Shown here: in pieces, positions 32,031 to 41,597 of the stretch
How the letters are laid out: the number at the start of each line of letters is the position of its first letter
How positions within the stretch are numbered: the first letter of the stretch is position 1
DNA from: Alitta virens
Lineage: Eukaryota > Annelida > Polychaeta > Phyllodocida > Nereididae
Assembly: GCA_932294295.1 (NCBI GenBank)
Contig: OW028584.1
Coordinates: 29,931,231 to 29,995,230, forward strand
DNA length: 64,000 nt
Reading direction: 5' to 3'
Position numbers and translations under genes: made by a program
The notes under the pieces: model-generated
What the model saw: only the letters and a program-made list of their open reading frames with translations
Told to the model about the DNA's origin: nothing
Database searches by the model: none

Positions 32031-33210
32031 ATTTAGGATTGGAACAAAATGACCACACCGACAATGCCAGCATGTGAGGTAAATATCAAGACTGGATTGT
32101 TTAGAAACACATTTAGAATGGATATCTAAACAGTTAGGTTGAAGTACTATGATCTTTTTTTTCCTCTTCATAACAGTTTGTGAAAACTTGTGTGGCAATT
32201 TAGCAGTGTTTAGGCATTTAAGATAGCAATGGATAACTAATTGTTTAATTACCACTGCTCTCTTATTATTAAAGTTAACTTACAATAAAAATATACATGT
32301 TTTATTGTTTATTATTGTCTATTGAGTAGATAACTCATCTATTTGGAGGGCATACTAAGAAACAGGCTCATTGCCCTGCCCTACTGTACAATTTACTAAT
32401 AAAGTGGTGTGTTTATAATTTCTTTAGCCGAAAAAGTAGCTTTGCTACCCACCACATTTTACAATATAATTTAGCACCTACATGTAAAAGTACAGCAAGA
32501 ACCAAAATAATGAATATGAGAGGCACAGTTAGAGTGGCCCTGACCTCAAGAAGAGAATGTATCATGCTGTACTGCAGGCAAAGGTTGCATGTCAGACAGT
32601 CAAGGCAATTCTTCCTAAATTCATGTCTCGACAGGTATTTGAAATAGGTAACAAATAGACCAGGCAATGAGTTTAAGGATATGAGTTATACTGGCTAGAT
32701 GAAAACATCCAGAAAGTCTATTTTTCATATAAGGCATATCAGGGTAACTTGCAAATTATGACTGGGATTTGTTAAATCATTGTTATACCTAACAGTCTCA
32801 CCAATCGTTATGTATTCGAGAAATTGTGCCAGGGGTATTTGGTATGTCGTTGTCTTGACACAGTTTATTGGAAATTCAATCATCATAATATAAAGAAAAT
32901 CTAAATTTTATTGTTTAAATTCAATCATGTAAGAAAATTCAAATGGTGTGCTTCAAAGTCTGATAGGAGAACACTGACCTTACAATTGCCTTTGTGTGAG
33001 TGACAATTTCCAAACCGAGTCTGTTCAGTGCAATAGCAAAGGTACAAATACTGTTGTTTTAAATGTCCCAATAGTCCCCAGGCTGTGTCCCACTGTACCT
33101 CATGCCTGGGGAACACTGGGACAATTTTTAAGCTAAAAAATGTGGCCTCACCGGATGATGAATTTTAATATTCATGTTTTGCTGCTACAATGAGTCTATG
33201 TTACTGAGTA
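32031..33210. other. Gene-free region
   Basis: No gene or element is recognised between the repeat block and the LTR retrotransposon. Confidence 0.5.
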
Positions 33211-33214
33211 TTAA

Positions 33215-33580
33215 TATTATATTGTAGTTATGTGTTCATAATAATAACTCCAAGGTGTAGCTCAAAGATGTTGAGTGTAAGAATCTTTATTGTAGCAATA
33301 CTGAACATACATGTCTATAGGCTTCAGCTCTCCTCCAGACTGACTAACCAGTCTGTGAGCTTCCTCTGATCATGAGGGTGATCAACCAATCAGAGGCATT
33401 GGATCCGTGGCTATCTACTCCACAGCAGCTTCCTGTGGTGATCACCTCTAAATAAGGTGATGGGCTGGTGGTGCAGAGAGCCAGGCATATTTATAGCCTT
33501 GATCAACTTGATTACTAACTGTAATACAATATCAATAAAGTCAGAGATAATATTCATATATAAAATAAAATAACATTACA
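33215..33580 (-). repeat. 3' LTR
   Basis: 366 bp. On the - strand it starts TGTAATG, has a CCAAT-type GATTGGTTG, a TATA box GCTATAAATATG (complement of 33,484-33,498) and a poly(A) signal AATAAA near 33,290. It is nearly identical to the 5' LTR except for a few substitutions and the inverted and enlarged segment at about 33,236-33,270. Confidence 0.93.
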
Positions 33581-34177
33581 TGCCTTTGGTTAATAAAGAA
33601 ATTTGAAGTATTAGAATTTTAAATTGATACTTTAAAATGAGTCTTGAAATTTCTTACAAATTTTGATATTGGTTTTCGAAAAGAAGTAAGCAAGGATATA
33701 CTCAAATTTTGTTGTTACTTTTTAAACACCGCACACATTTGGTTACATTAATATCAACACGCGTCATATATATTATTGATATACATATTTAAGCACATTA
33801 GCACACTGGATTACATAACAGTATGATAATACATTAAGTAAAATGTTCCAAATGAAACACATCTACAATAAACAGATAATAATTAAAGACAATACACGTT
33901 CAGACATTTAACAGCATTGTGGTTAACTCACTATAACATTACCACAAAATACATTTTACAAATTTTCTAAAATAGCTTAAACAAATTACGCATTACACAT
34001 TACATTACGCATTACATTACGCATTACACATTACATGCCTTTGGGAATAACAGAAATTCCCAAGCACAAATTATTAAATTAATGAAGAGAATACAGTAAA
34101 TGATATAAAAGCTAAATAGTAAAAATAACACACCACACATTATAAGTGAATGATATATGAAAGCATTGACCAGAAAG
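33581..34177 (-). other. 3' untranslated part of the retrotransposon with duplicated LTR-junction segment
   Basis: Non-coding. The sequence at the LTR junction (CATTACATGCCTTTGG..AATAA.AGAAATT, 33,573-33,605) recurs at 34,029-34,060, preceded by a short ATTACGC/ATTACAC array (33,985-34,035). The copy next to the LTR holds the expected polypurine tract position (minus strand ACCAAAGGCA before TGTAATG), which is only weakly purine-rich. Confidence 0.55.
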
Positions 34178-35058
34178 TTATTGAAAAGAGAAGGTGATAT
34201 GGGGAAGAGAAGGAGGAGAAGGCAAAGAATGGGAGACAGTGTGGGATTCATTTTCAGTGGCTACAGTACTATTAGGTAGGTTAGGATATATAGGAGAGTG
34301 GGAAACTGATCCAGGAGTGTCATTAGTTGGAACTGTAGGCAGAGAAACATAAGGATTTGGTGGTTTACCAGACCAGTTGGCAATGGTACCCACATGACTG
34401 TCATGAGTGAACACTAATTGAAATAAGTGGTCGCATTGCGTAATTTTGTACAGTCTGAAAGCTTGGGCTATAGTCAAATTGCAACGTAATGGCAACTCGA
34501 GGGAACCCAAGGGTGAAGCAAGACTGGAGATGATTGAGCTAGATTAATGATGTTGGCTTGAGTTTGACTTAATTGTGTTTGCACTCTTGACACTGCATCT
34601 GAGTACAAAGAATGTAATGTCTGAATGGTGGTACAAAGATTGGATGCATTTTGAGAGCAGATGGTAGCAACAGGGGGTAAAAATGCAGAGAAGTTAAGAG
34701 GAATGGCCAATGTATGATGCCAAGTAACAGGAGCTATGGAGATGTCAGGCTCCTGGACAAAAATTACTCCGACATTCGGACGACTGATGATGTTAGTCGC
34801 TACTATAGGCATAAACATGCACAATAAAAGGGTAACGCACGTCATGATTGGTAACCTGTCAACCAAAGTGGGCAAAACTGAAAAAGAGAAGAAAAAAATG
34901 TTTGAATGTTGGCATTTGCTCTGTATGAGGGCTAACTGATAGTACTGGTCAAGCTGAGATAATGGAATGGAAGATGAGAGAATGGTAGATGAATGATAAT
35001 AAAAATATATTAATAGATAAGTAATCAACGGGTGAACAAAATTCACCAAATTCACCAA
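34178..35058 (-). CDS. Possible third (env-like) coding region of the retrotransposon, in two overlapping frames
   Basis: Two minus-strand frames (35,058-34,474 and 34,510-34,178) lie where env sits in errantivirus-like gypsy elements, between pol and the 3' LTR. The first has hydrophobic stretches at its N-terminus and around MTCVTLLLCMFMPIVA, then a Cys-containing, coiled-coil-like stretch. The second has NX(S/T) sites and a Ser/Pro/Thr-rich end. They overlap by 37 nt in different frames, which suggests a break. No fusion peptide, furin-type site or C-terminal membrane anchor is recognised, so env identity is only an inference from position and hydrophobicity. Confidence 0.35.
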
Positions 35059-35752
35059 ATAAGGAAGACTATAGAGCAGCTATAGTGTCAATGTAATAAC
35101 ATGTATTACCAAGTTAAGCCATACTCTGATGCCTTTAGATGAGTGGATTCGGGGTCATCAGAGTGAATATAAGTATAAAACATTTATGCACAAAGTTATT
35201 CATGAACTCTAGTGCTGATAATACAGAGGTGAATTGATTTTCACTTGCAGAAAAATTGAAATAAATGCAGTCTGTAAATATAGAGGCATTTACTGTCTAG
35301 CTGAGAGCCATGAACACTTTATGTTGGCATATGGTCCAATTTTACTTCTTGTAAAAAGTGATGTAAATTGGAAAGATCACTTGTAGGATAATCTAGGTCA
35401 ATAAATAAATGTTATACATAAAGGACACCATTTCCTGTTGCAGTTAGAATTGAAAACATAGTTCAACACAAATACAAGTAGGATATGAATAAAGGAGTAA
35501 CAGTGTTGACCAACGACATAGAGGTCATAAATATGAGACTGCTACTGAAATATACAAGCAAAACAAGAATGCACCATAAAGATACTGTCCCAAGGGTACT
35601 AAGTATAAAGAAATGGTAATGATAAAAATAGCATACACAACTTGTGTAACTACTGTCAAACCTAGTAGAGTTATCCTCTGACATACACAATAAAAATGTA
35701 CAATAAAAATGTACAAGAACAATACTGGAAATAATAATAATAATAAATACAA
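35059..35752 (-). other. Region between pol and the third frame
   Basis: A short hydrophobic minus-strand frame (35,756-35,463) is present but has no recognised domain. The rest holds nothing clear. A splice acceptor for a subgenomic env-type message would be expected here but was not identified. Confidence 0.35.
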
Positions 35753-38700
35753 TCAAGCTAAACTCTTTGCAAACTTGCTCAATGACCCCACAACACGAAG
35801 TGGAGGATCTGATAATGTCAGATCTGTCCTATCAAGGTCCTGTGACTTTCCAGGGAGTGGGATCCACAGGTTTGCCTTAATAGCATCACAAGTTTTCAAA
35901 AGAGTTTGCAGTTCTCCTAACTTGTACCTCATTTTGAGGACTGAGTAATAACCTGGTTGTAAAGGCTGAGGGTCACTCTTGCAAAATTTGCTTTGGGAGT
36001 CATTGTTGACCTTGTGGTCTGTTTCCTTGATATGGGAAAGTACCTGTTTTTGTGCAGGTACCTTGTTGTGATGTTTCATGAAATCTGTAATATTATTAAC
36101 AGATTCGATGCCACAACGAATCCAAGCAGGTTTCAACCTACTGACATGGATAATAGTGGGCAGTTGTTGATTGTCTAATGTCCGCAACAGGACATGTGAG
36201 CGATCAAGCAATTCCTTGATAACAAAAGGACCAACATGTTCCCGACGCAATTTTCGAGATGCAATTTGCAATGCACTGGCACTTGGTGCAAGAAGATAAA
36301 CCAACATACCAGGTGTAAATGTTGGTGGATTTTTCACTTTTCTGTTTTGTGCCTGGGCTTGTTGATGTTGCAATTTTGCCTGAATATCCAACATAATTTT
36401 ACCAATGTTCTGTAATCTGGTTGTCAAAAGTTGGACATAATCTTGATAACCTAAAGAAACCTGGGTGGGTGGAGGACAGACAAAAGCAGTGGGTGGATGT
36501 CGTAAATACACAAGATAGAACGGACTGTAATTACCCAGCGCTGGGCTTGCAAAAGAGTTGTATGCATAAGCCACAGAGTTTGTGTACAGATGCCAATTAC
36601 GGCCATTGTTGGTCAAATAAGATGTAAGCAGTGAAGAGACTGTTGAAATGAACCATTCAGATTTGTTTGCTCTGTGGTTGCCGACTGATACAAACCTTTG
36701 TTGTACTTTTAGAGCATCAAAGATATATGAGATCACTGAGTTATCCCATTCACGACCTTGATCTGACACAAACTGTTTTAATGGTCCAAACTGAAATATG
36801 CACTTTTGCAGAATTGCTTCAGCTACTGATACTGCATCTTTGTTTTGCAATGGAGCTAATATAGTATACCTGGTGATATTGCATACCAACACCATTAAGT
36901 ATCTATGATTCTGACTGGAAGGTGGCATAGTTTTAAGGTCGCAAAAGACTGTTTCAAAAGGTACATAATTTGAAGGGATATTCAGGTGGAATGGCCTTTC
37001 TATATCAGTTGGATGTTTGCGAGATTGGCAAATTCTGCATGATCGAATGTAGTTTGTAACAAGTTGATGCATGTTTGGGAAATAGAACCTTTGCCGGATG
37101 GTGGCTGTAACTCTGGCTATTCCCTGATGACATGCCAGAAGGCTGTCATGGTATATAAACAAAATCTCATGCACAATTGCTTGTGGTATTACAACTCGCA
37201 GACCTGTATCGCCATCTGTAGGCAATCGGACCAACACACGGACAATCATCAAATAATGTTCTGATTGTGCCAAAATTTTCCATGCAGCTGATTTTGGACT
37301 TGGCAGAAGGCCCTCATTGATGTAATTGTATATGTCCTTAAAATTTGGACATAACGATTGCAACTTTGCAAGCTCACGCTTGCCGTAAGGCAAGTGCATG
37401 TCTTGCAGGCGAGATTTATCTAGTTTTTGGAGCATTTTGTCAATGTCTTTTTGTTTGGGCAAGTGTCGACTGATTGTTTCATCCCATTGTAGATGTAAAG
37501 GTTGTGGATGACGGAGCATTGTCGGAGATGGTTCTGTTTGGGTTTCAACAATGTCAGCGTGTTCATCATTCTGCAAGGGAATTGGTGTCGGGCAGGGCCG
37601 ATGGATGTTAGTCGTATGTGGTGTACTTGGACCTGCAAGTTGCGGTACAACAGGTACATGCACTGGCACGTGTGTATTTGGTACATATGAAGTGTCAAGT
37701 TCATTGACAGTTGGTGGTGTTGGAGTAGTAGGAGTTGTTTGCCCAACTGGAAGTGGTGCTTGCACTGGAGGTGGAACATGTGCAGGTTGCACTGTAGGTT
37801 GTACTGCAGGTGGTGTAGGTTGCCTGTAAACCTGTTTTATGGTTTGATTGTCCACTGTTTCTTGGACAGTGGGTACTGTCACACCAGCAGTACGAGCTCG
37901 TGTTCTCGTTAGCATAGGAAATGCAATGTCATCTGATGTGGCATGATCAGAACACATTGGATTTCTGGATAGGTAATCTGCAATTACCATGGTTGAACCT
38001 TTCCTGAAGCCAATCTTGATGGCATAGCTACTGAGCTTTTCCAGAAGTCTCTTTATTCTATCTGTAGATGGTTCTGTCTTGGCTTTCATGATTTGTGGGA
38101 TGCTGGCATGGTCTGTATATACCTCGAATACTGTGTTTTTCAGTAGATGTCTAAAAGCTGAAACTGCATATGAAATTCCAGTAAATTCTAATTCACTGAT
38201 GCCATAGTGGCGTGCAGCTTGTGGCAAAGCTTTGGAAAAATATGCAAGCATCCTTTCTTGGCCATCTTGTATTTGCCAGAGACTGGCACCAACTCCAACT
38301 TTTGAGGTATCTACATAGAGTCTGAACAAACCATGGTTTCTTGGCAATGTTAAGACAGGAGGTTTGATCAAGAGTTGTAGAATAGCATTGAAAGCTGTTT
38401 GGTGTTCATCAGTCCATTTAAAGTCTGCATTCTTGCTGGAAATTTTGTGCAATGGCTGTAACAAAATTTGTAATTTTGGCAGATACATGGACAAATATGA
38501 CACTTTACCTATGAAACCTTTAAGTTGGCGTTTGGTTGTAGGAATAGGCAGTTTTCTGATGGCTTCGGTTCGGTCACGGAGTGGTCGGATACCCTGTTGA
38601 GTCTTGTTGACGACAATTTCATGACCCATGTATACTACTTTGGTACGAAACAATTTCGCTTTGGATGGTGATATCTTCAACCCATTGTCAGCTAAAGCAT

Positions 38701-39838
38701 GTAAAACAGTTTCTATATGGTGGAAATGTGATGTAACATTCTTTGAAAAAATTATCAAGTCATCCATGATGCCAATACAGAAATCTTGTGCTTGGCAGGA
38801 CTCAAGGATGGAATTGATGTGCTGTTGAAAAACAGAAGGGCTGACGGAAAGTCCCATTGGGAGACGGAGATATTTATAGGATTTTCCTCCAAAGTGTGAA
38901 GTGATTCCACAGTAACTTTGACCTTTTTCACTCAATTTCAAACAATGGTAGGCTTGTTTCAGGTCAAGAACACTAACAATTGATGGTTGAGCTTCTCCGA
39001 TAGTGTGAATAGCATCTCTGATTAGTGGGAATGGGAGGTTGCGTTTGACAATTCTGGTATTCAGGTGTCTGAAATCTGTTACCAGACGCAAGTCAGTAGA
39101 GCCTTTCTTTTTGAGTAACATAACAGGGCTGGAATAAGCTGAGTGGGCTTCTTTCAATACACCCATTTGGACCAATTTTTGCAATTCAAGGTCAATGACT
39201 GGTTTCTCTGCTGGTGACACTGTAAAGGGTCTGATGTAAAATGGAGTGTCATCAGTCAAGTCAAAATCAACTGTCAAATTTGTATTGCCTATTTCAGAAT
39301 GTAAGCTAAGAGCATCTTTGTATTTCAGCAATAACTGTTTGACTTGTTGTTGTTGATCCAGATCCAGTGGTGTCTTGGAGAAAACAATATCTCTATCTAT
39401 AATTTCCTGATCAGTCATCCTTAATCTAGGATCCGACTGGTCTAGAAATGGATATTGATTTGACTTAAGTTTGAACAAGTCATCACGATTGAAAGGGTGA
39501 GATTGACTTGTGCTATCCACTTTCGTCGAGTGGCTTGTGGACCTCATGGTAGAGCTGTCCACAGAATAGCAAAGCAATTGCGTGGCTTGTGATGATATGG
39601 CAGTGGCAAAGATTGGTGTATACATTTTAGTTAAATAACGCAAATCAATAATGCCAAACTGCTTCATGTTCGAGAATTTGATAGGCCGGTCCAATGGATT
39701 GCTCAAAACAATTGCTGCAAAACCATTGTGAAACCTCAACAGCATTTTAGCTGCTGTAAATTGTGAAATATACTGCGATGTTCGAAGAAATAAGGTAGCA
39801 TTGCGTAAGAATGCAGGAATTCTGGCAGTAACGTTCAC
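35753..39838 (-). CDS. Pol polyprotein: reverse transcriptase, RNase H, integrase
   Basis: Copies element RNA into DNA and inserts it. The listed start is not an ATG; the frame is open upstream through the end of the protease frame, so entry by -1 frameshift is likely. Reverse transcriptase: LLKKKGSTDLRLVTDFRHLN, SVLDLKQAYH (about residue 290), LPMGLSVSPSVFQQ and IMDD (Asp359-Asp360). RNase H: YVDTS (Asp510) and VYTDHAS. A Pro/Thr-rich spacer of about 100 residues follows. Integrase: zinc-binding H..H..C..C (about 895-935), then a core with Asp in VFCDLK (about 966), Asp in SDQGREWD (about 1,027) and Glu in NKSEWF (about 1,060). A C-terminal basic region with PGMLVYLLAP..REHVGPFVIKELL resembles the chromodomain-less GPY/F module. 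All catalytic residues are present and the 1,361 codons are uninterrupted. Confidence 0.94.
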   Translation of the reverse strand: MNVTARIPAFLRNATLFLRTSQYISQFTAAKMLLRFHNGFAAIVLSNPLDRPIKFSNMKQFGIIDLRYLTKMYTPIFATAISSQATQLLCYSVDSSTMRSTSHSTKVDSTSQSHPFNRDDLFKLKSNQYPFLDQSDPRLRMTDQEIIDRDIVFSKTPLDLDQQQQVKQLLLKYKDALSLHSEIGNTNLTVDFDLTDDTPFYIRPFTVSPAEKPVIDLELQKLVQMGVLKEAHSAYSSPVMLLKKKGSTDLRLVTDFRHLNTRIVKRNLPFPLIRDAIHTIGEAQPSIVSVLDLKQAYHCLKLSEKGQSYCGITSHFGGKSYKYLRLPMGLSVSPSVFQQHINSILESCQAQDFCIGIMDDLIIFSKNVTSHFHHIETVLHALADNGLKISPSKAKLFRTKVVYMGHEIVVNKTQQGIRPLRDRTEAIRKLPIPTTKRQLKGFIGKVSYLSMYLPKLQILLQPLHKISSKNADFKWTDEHQTAFNAILQLLIKPPVLTLPRNHGLFRLYVDTSKVGVGASLWQIQDGQERMLAYFSKALPQAARHYGISELEFTGISYAVSAFRHLLKNTVFEVYTDHASIPQIMKAKTEPSTDRIKRLLEKLSSYAIKIGFRKGSTMVIADYLSRNPMCSDHATSDDIAFPMLTRTRARTAGVTVPTVQETVDNQTIKQVYRQPTPPAVQPTVQPAHVPPPVQAPLPVGQTTPTTPTPPTVNELDTSYVPNTHVPVHVPVVPQLAGPSTPHTTNIHRPCPTPIPLQNDEHADIVETQTEPSPTMLRHPQPLHLQWDETISRHLPKQKDIDKMLQKLDKSRLQDMHLPYGKRELAKLQSLCPNFKDIYNYINEGLLPSPKSAAWKILAQSEHYLMIVRVLVRLPTDGDTGLRVVIPQAIVHEILFIYHDSLLACHQGIARVTATIRQRFYFPNMHQLVTNYIRSCRICQSRKHPTDIERPFHLNIPSNYVPFETVFCDLKTMPPSSQNHRYLMVLVCNITRYTILAPLQNKDAVSVAEAILQKCIFQFGPLKQFVSDQGREWDNSVISYIFDALKVQQRFVSVGNHRANKSEWFISTVSSLLTSYLTNNGRNWHLYTNSVAYAYNSFASPALGNYSPFYLVYLRHPPTAFVCPPPTQVSLGYQDYVQLLTTRLQNIGKIMLDIQAKLQHQQAQAQNRKVKNPPTFTPGMLVYLLAPSASALQIASRKLRREHVGPFVIKELLDRSHVLLRTLDNQQLPTIIHVSRLKPAWIRCGIESVNNITDFMKHHNKVPAQKQVLSHIKETDHKVNNDSQSKFCKSDPQPLQPGYYSVLKMRYKLGELQTLLKTCDAIKANLWIPLPGKSQDLDRTDLTLSDPPLRVVGSLSKFAKSLA

Positions 39839-40707
39839 ATTTGGACTTGATTGGGCTGCAGTGTAAGGGATTTTGTCAAATGTGCAACAAAAGTAGTATG
39901 TCGAAATTTCAGTCTCTGATTACGAAATTCTAAACAAGCATCAAGTTCTTTTAATGCAGGATTGCCAATTACCAAATCAATACCACCCAATGTTTCAATA
40001 GCCAAGGCTCGCACAACAAATTGATGATGTTGAATGCGAAGAGGAATTTCGATAGCATACTTGGTGACAACATGTTCACCATTTCCTACTTTAAATTTCT
40101 GGGTTGGAGTAGCAATTTTGGGTAATTTGGACAAATACTTAGACTGTTGAACAAAAGTTGCACAGACAAGTGAATCACTAGCACCTGAATCAAACAATGT
40201 TAACATCTTTTCCTTGTTTGGCAACATGGCTAGTGCCATATTGTTCTTGTCAAGGTTAATTGTAGAGTCAACATTTGAGTCATCATTGGGTATAGTTGTC
40301 ATAGCCGGTAATGGTTCACATTTTTCCTTTTCAGAAATAATGTGATCTTTCTGTGTTACTGCAGGTGGCGTAACAACAGAATTGCAAAATGATGGATGCA
40401 CAGATGAAGGGTGAGAAGATGAATGAGAATGAGATGAAATATCAAAACAATCAGTAACATGTGGTTTAACATGTTCAATAGTATCAATGGGGTCACTGCA
40501 AACCGAAGAGGGAGTAATACGTTGGTCATTTACATCATGCACATTATACAGAATGGGACAGATTTCTACATTTTCAGGGGAGTCAGAGAGCTTGGTGCTA
40601 ACTGTCTGGTCCCCATCTAAAAATGTGTTTTGAAAGTACCATCTCTCAAGGCCTTTCGTAAAGCTGGACATTCCGCATAGGAATGGTCTTGCTTGCAGTA
40701 GTAGCAC
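39835..40707 (-). CDS. Retropepsin-type protease frame
   Basis: A 290-codon frame between gag and pol, in the -1 register relative to gag. The aspartic protease signature LTLFDSGASDSLV lies at about residues 167-179, with the later ALAIETLGGIDLVIGNPAL corresponding to the flap/second half ending in the conserved hydrophobic-Gly stretch. The N-terminal 150 residues are a Ser/His-rich linker. Its first 90 bases overlap gag. Its last codons overlap the open pol frame, which again is in the -1 register. Processing of the Gag-Pol polyprotein is the expected role. Confidence 0.88.
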   Translation of the reverse strand: MLLLQARPFLCGMSSFTKGLERWYFQNTFLDGDQTVSTKLSDSPENVEICPILYNVHDVNDQRITPSSVCSDPIDTIEHVKPHVTDCFDISSHSHSSSHPSSVHPSFCNSVVTPPAVTQKDHIISEKEKCEPLPAMTTIPNDDSNVDSTINLDKNNMALAMLPNKEKMLTLFDSGASDSLVCATFVQQSKYLSKLPKIATPTQKFKVGNGEHVVTKYAIEIPLRIQHHQFVVRALAIETLGGIDLVIGNPALKELDACLEFRNQRLKFRHTTFVAHLTKSLTLQPNQVQM

Positions 40708-41597
40708 CCTAGAGGTGATTTACTGCGGTTTCTAGCCTCAGTCTTAAAGGAGACTTTTCTGTCCTTATGTGGGGAATACTTCCTGTCCCTGGCAGGAGAG
40801 TATTGTCTGTCCTTAGCTAGGGAGTATCTACCAGGTGTTGGGTACCGCCGGTAGTTATCTCTGTCCCTACTATTGGATCTAGATGGACGCCTATAATCTT
40901 GACGTGTATTGCTTCTGTTACTAGGCTGTGATGAATACTGGTCACGATATTGGCGACGACCTCGGCTAGGAGATCTGGAATAAGCCCTATGAGCCAAGTA
41001 GAGGGATTGCATATGTTTAGTAAGGTCCTCAGTTTGTGGTTTCTTGTTTGAGGCCTCTTGAACAACACAAGCAAGTTGTGGAGTAGGGATGGTATTATCC
41101 ACAAATACAGCCTGGGCTGTCTTATGGGCTTCCTCCAACGAATCATCTCGTCGAGCCCTAACAATACCTCTGATGGAGGCTGGGAGTCCCTCAATGAACT
41201 GGCTAGTTACCATTTCTGAGTCAATTATCTTGGCCCTTTGCACCAAATCTTTGACCCTCTTTCTATAGGCAGCCAAGGATTCTCCGGCTCCTAAAGATAA
41301 GCAATGAAATTGCTTTAACAACTCACTCCTGTTTACATGCTTTGCATAGGCAGTGGTAAACAGGGTCTTTAATGTTTCTACATTAGTAAACTCATCCTTA
41401 TGCAGTTGATACCACAGTCTGGCATCATCATTTAAGGTTATCCTAAATTTTGCTACTTGATTGTCTACAGGAATATTAGTTTCTTCAATGAAATCCTCAA
41501 ATTTGAGCCAATGTATATGACAATCCTCATGTTCCTTGCCATAGAATTGTGGTGGCTTGGTACTGGCCACATGAACATTGACAGGATCAGCAGGCAT
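40617..41597 (-). CDS. Gag polyprotein
   Basis: Structural protein that packages element RNA. The ATG at 41,597 (MPADPVNVHVAS) has A at -3 and fits gag N-termini; upstream codons in frame are hydrophobic and probably untranslated leader. The retrotransposon gag domain is visible in DARLWYQLHKDEFTNVETLKTLFTTAYAKHVNRSELLKQFHCLSLGAGESLAAYRKRVKDLVQRAK. A long Arg/Ser/Tyr-rich, strongly basic segment follows. A zinc knuckle CYYCKQDHSYAEC ends the protein; its spacing is CX2CX3HX4C rather than the common CX2CX4HX4C. The stop codon follows a T5 run (CATTTTTAG), a plausible place for the -1 slip into the protease frame. Confidence 0.92.
   Translation of the reverse strand: MPADPVNVHVASTKPPQFYGKEHEDCHIHWLKFEDFIEETNIPVDNQVAKFRITLNDDARLWYQLHKDEFTNVETLKTLFTTAYAKHVNRSELLKQFHCLSLGAGESLAAYRKRVKDLVQRAKIIDSEMVTSQFIEGLPASIRGIVRARRDDSLEEAHKTAQAVFVDNTIPTPQLACVVQEASNKKPQTEDLTKHMQSLYLAHRAYSRSPSRGRRQYRDQYSSQPSNRSNTRQDYRRPSRSNSRDRDNYRRYPTPGRYSLAKDRQYSPARDRKYSPHKDRKVSFKTEARNRSKSPLGCYYCKQDHSYAECPALRKALRDGTFKTHF

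Noticed and set aside
36000..39000. Short plus-strand frames across pol
   Set aside because: Shadows of the minus-strand pol frame.
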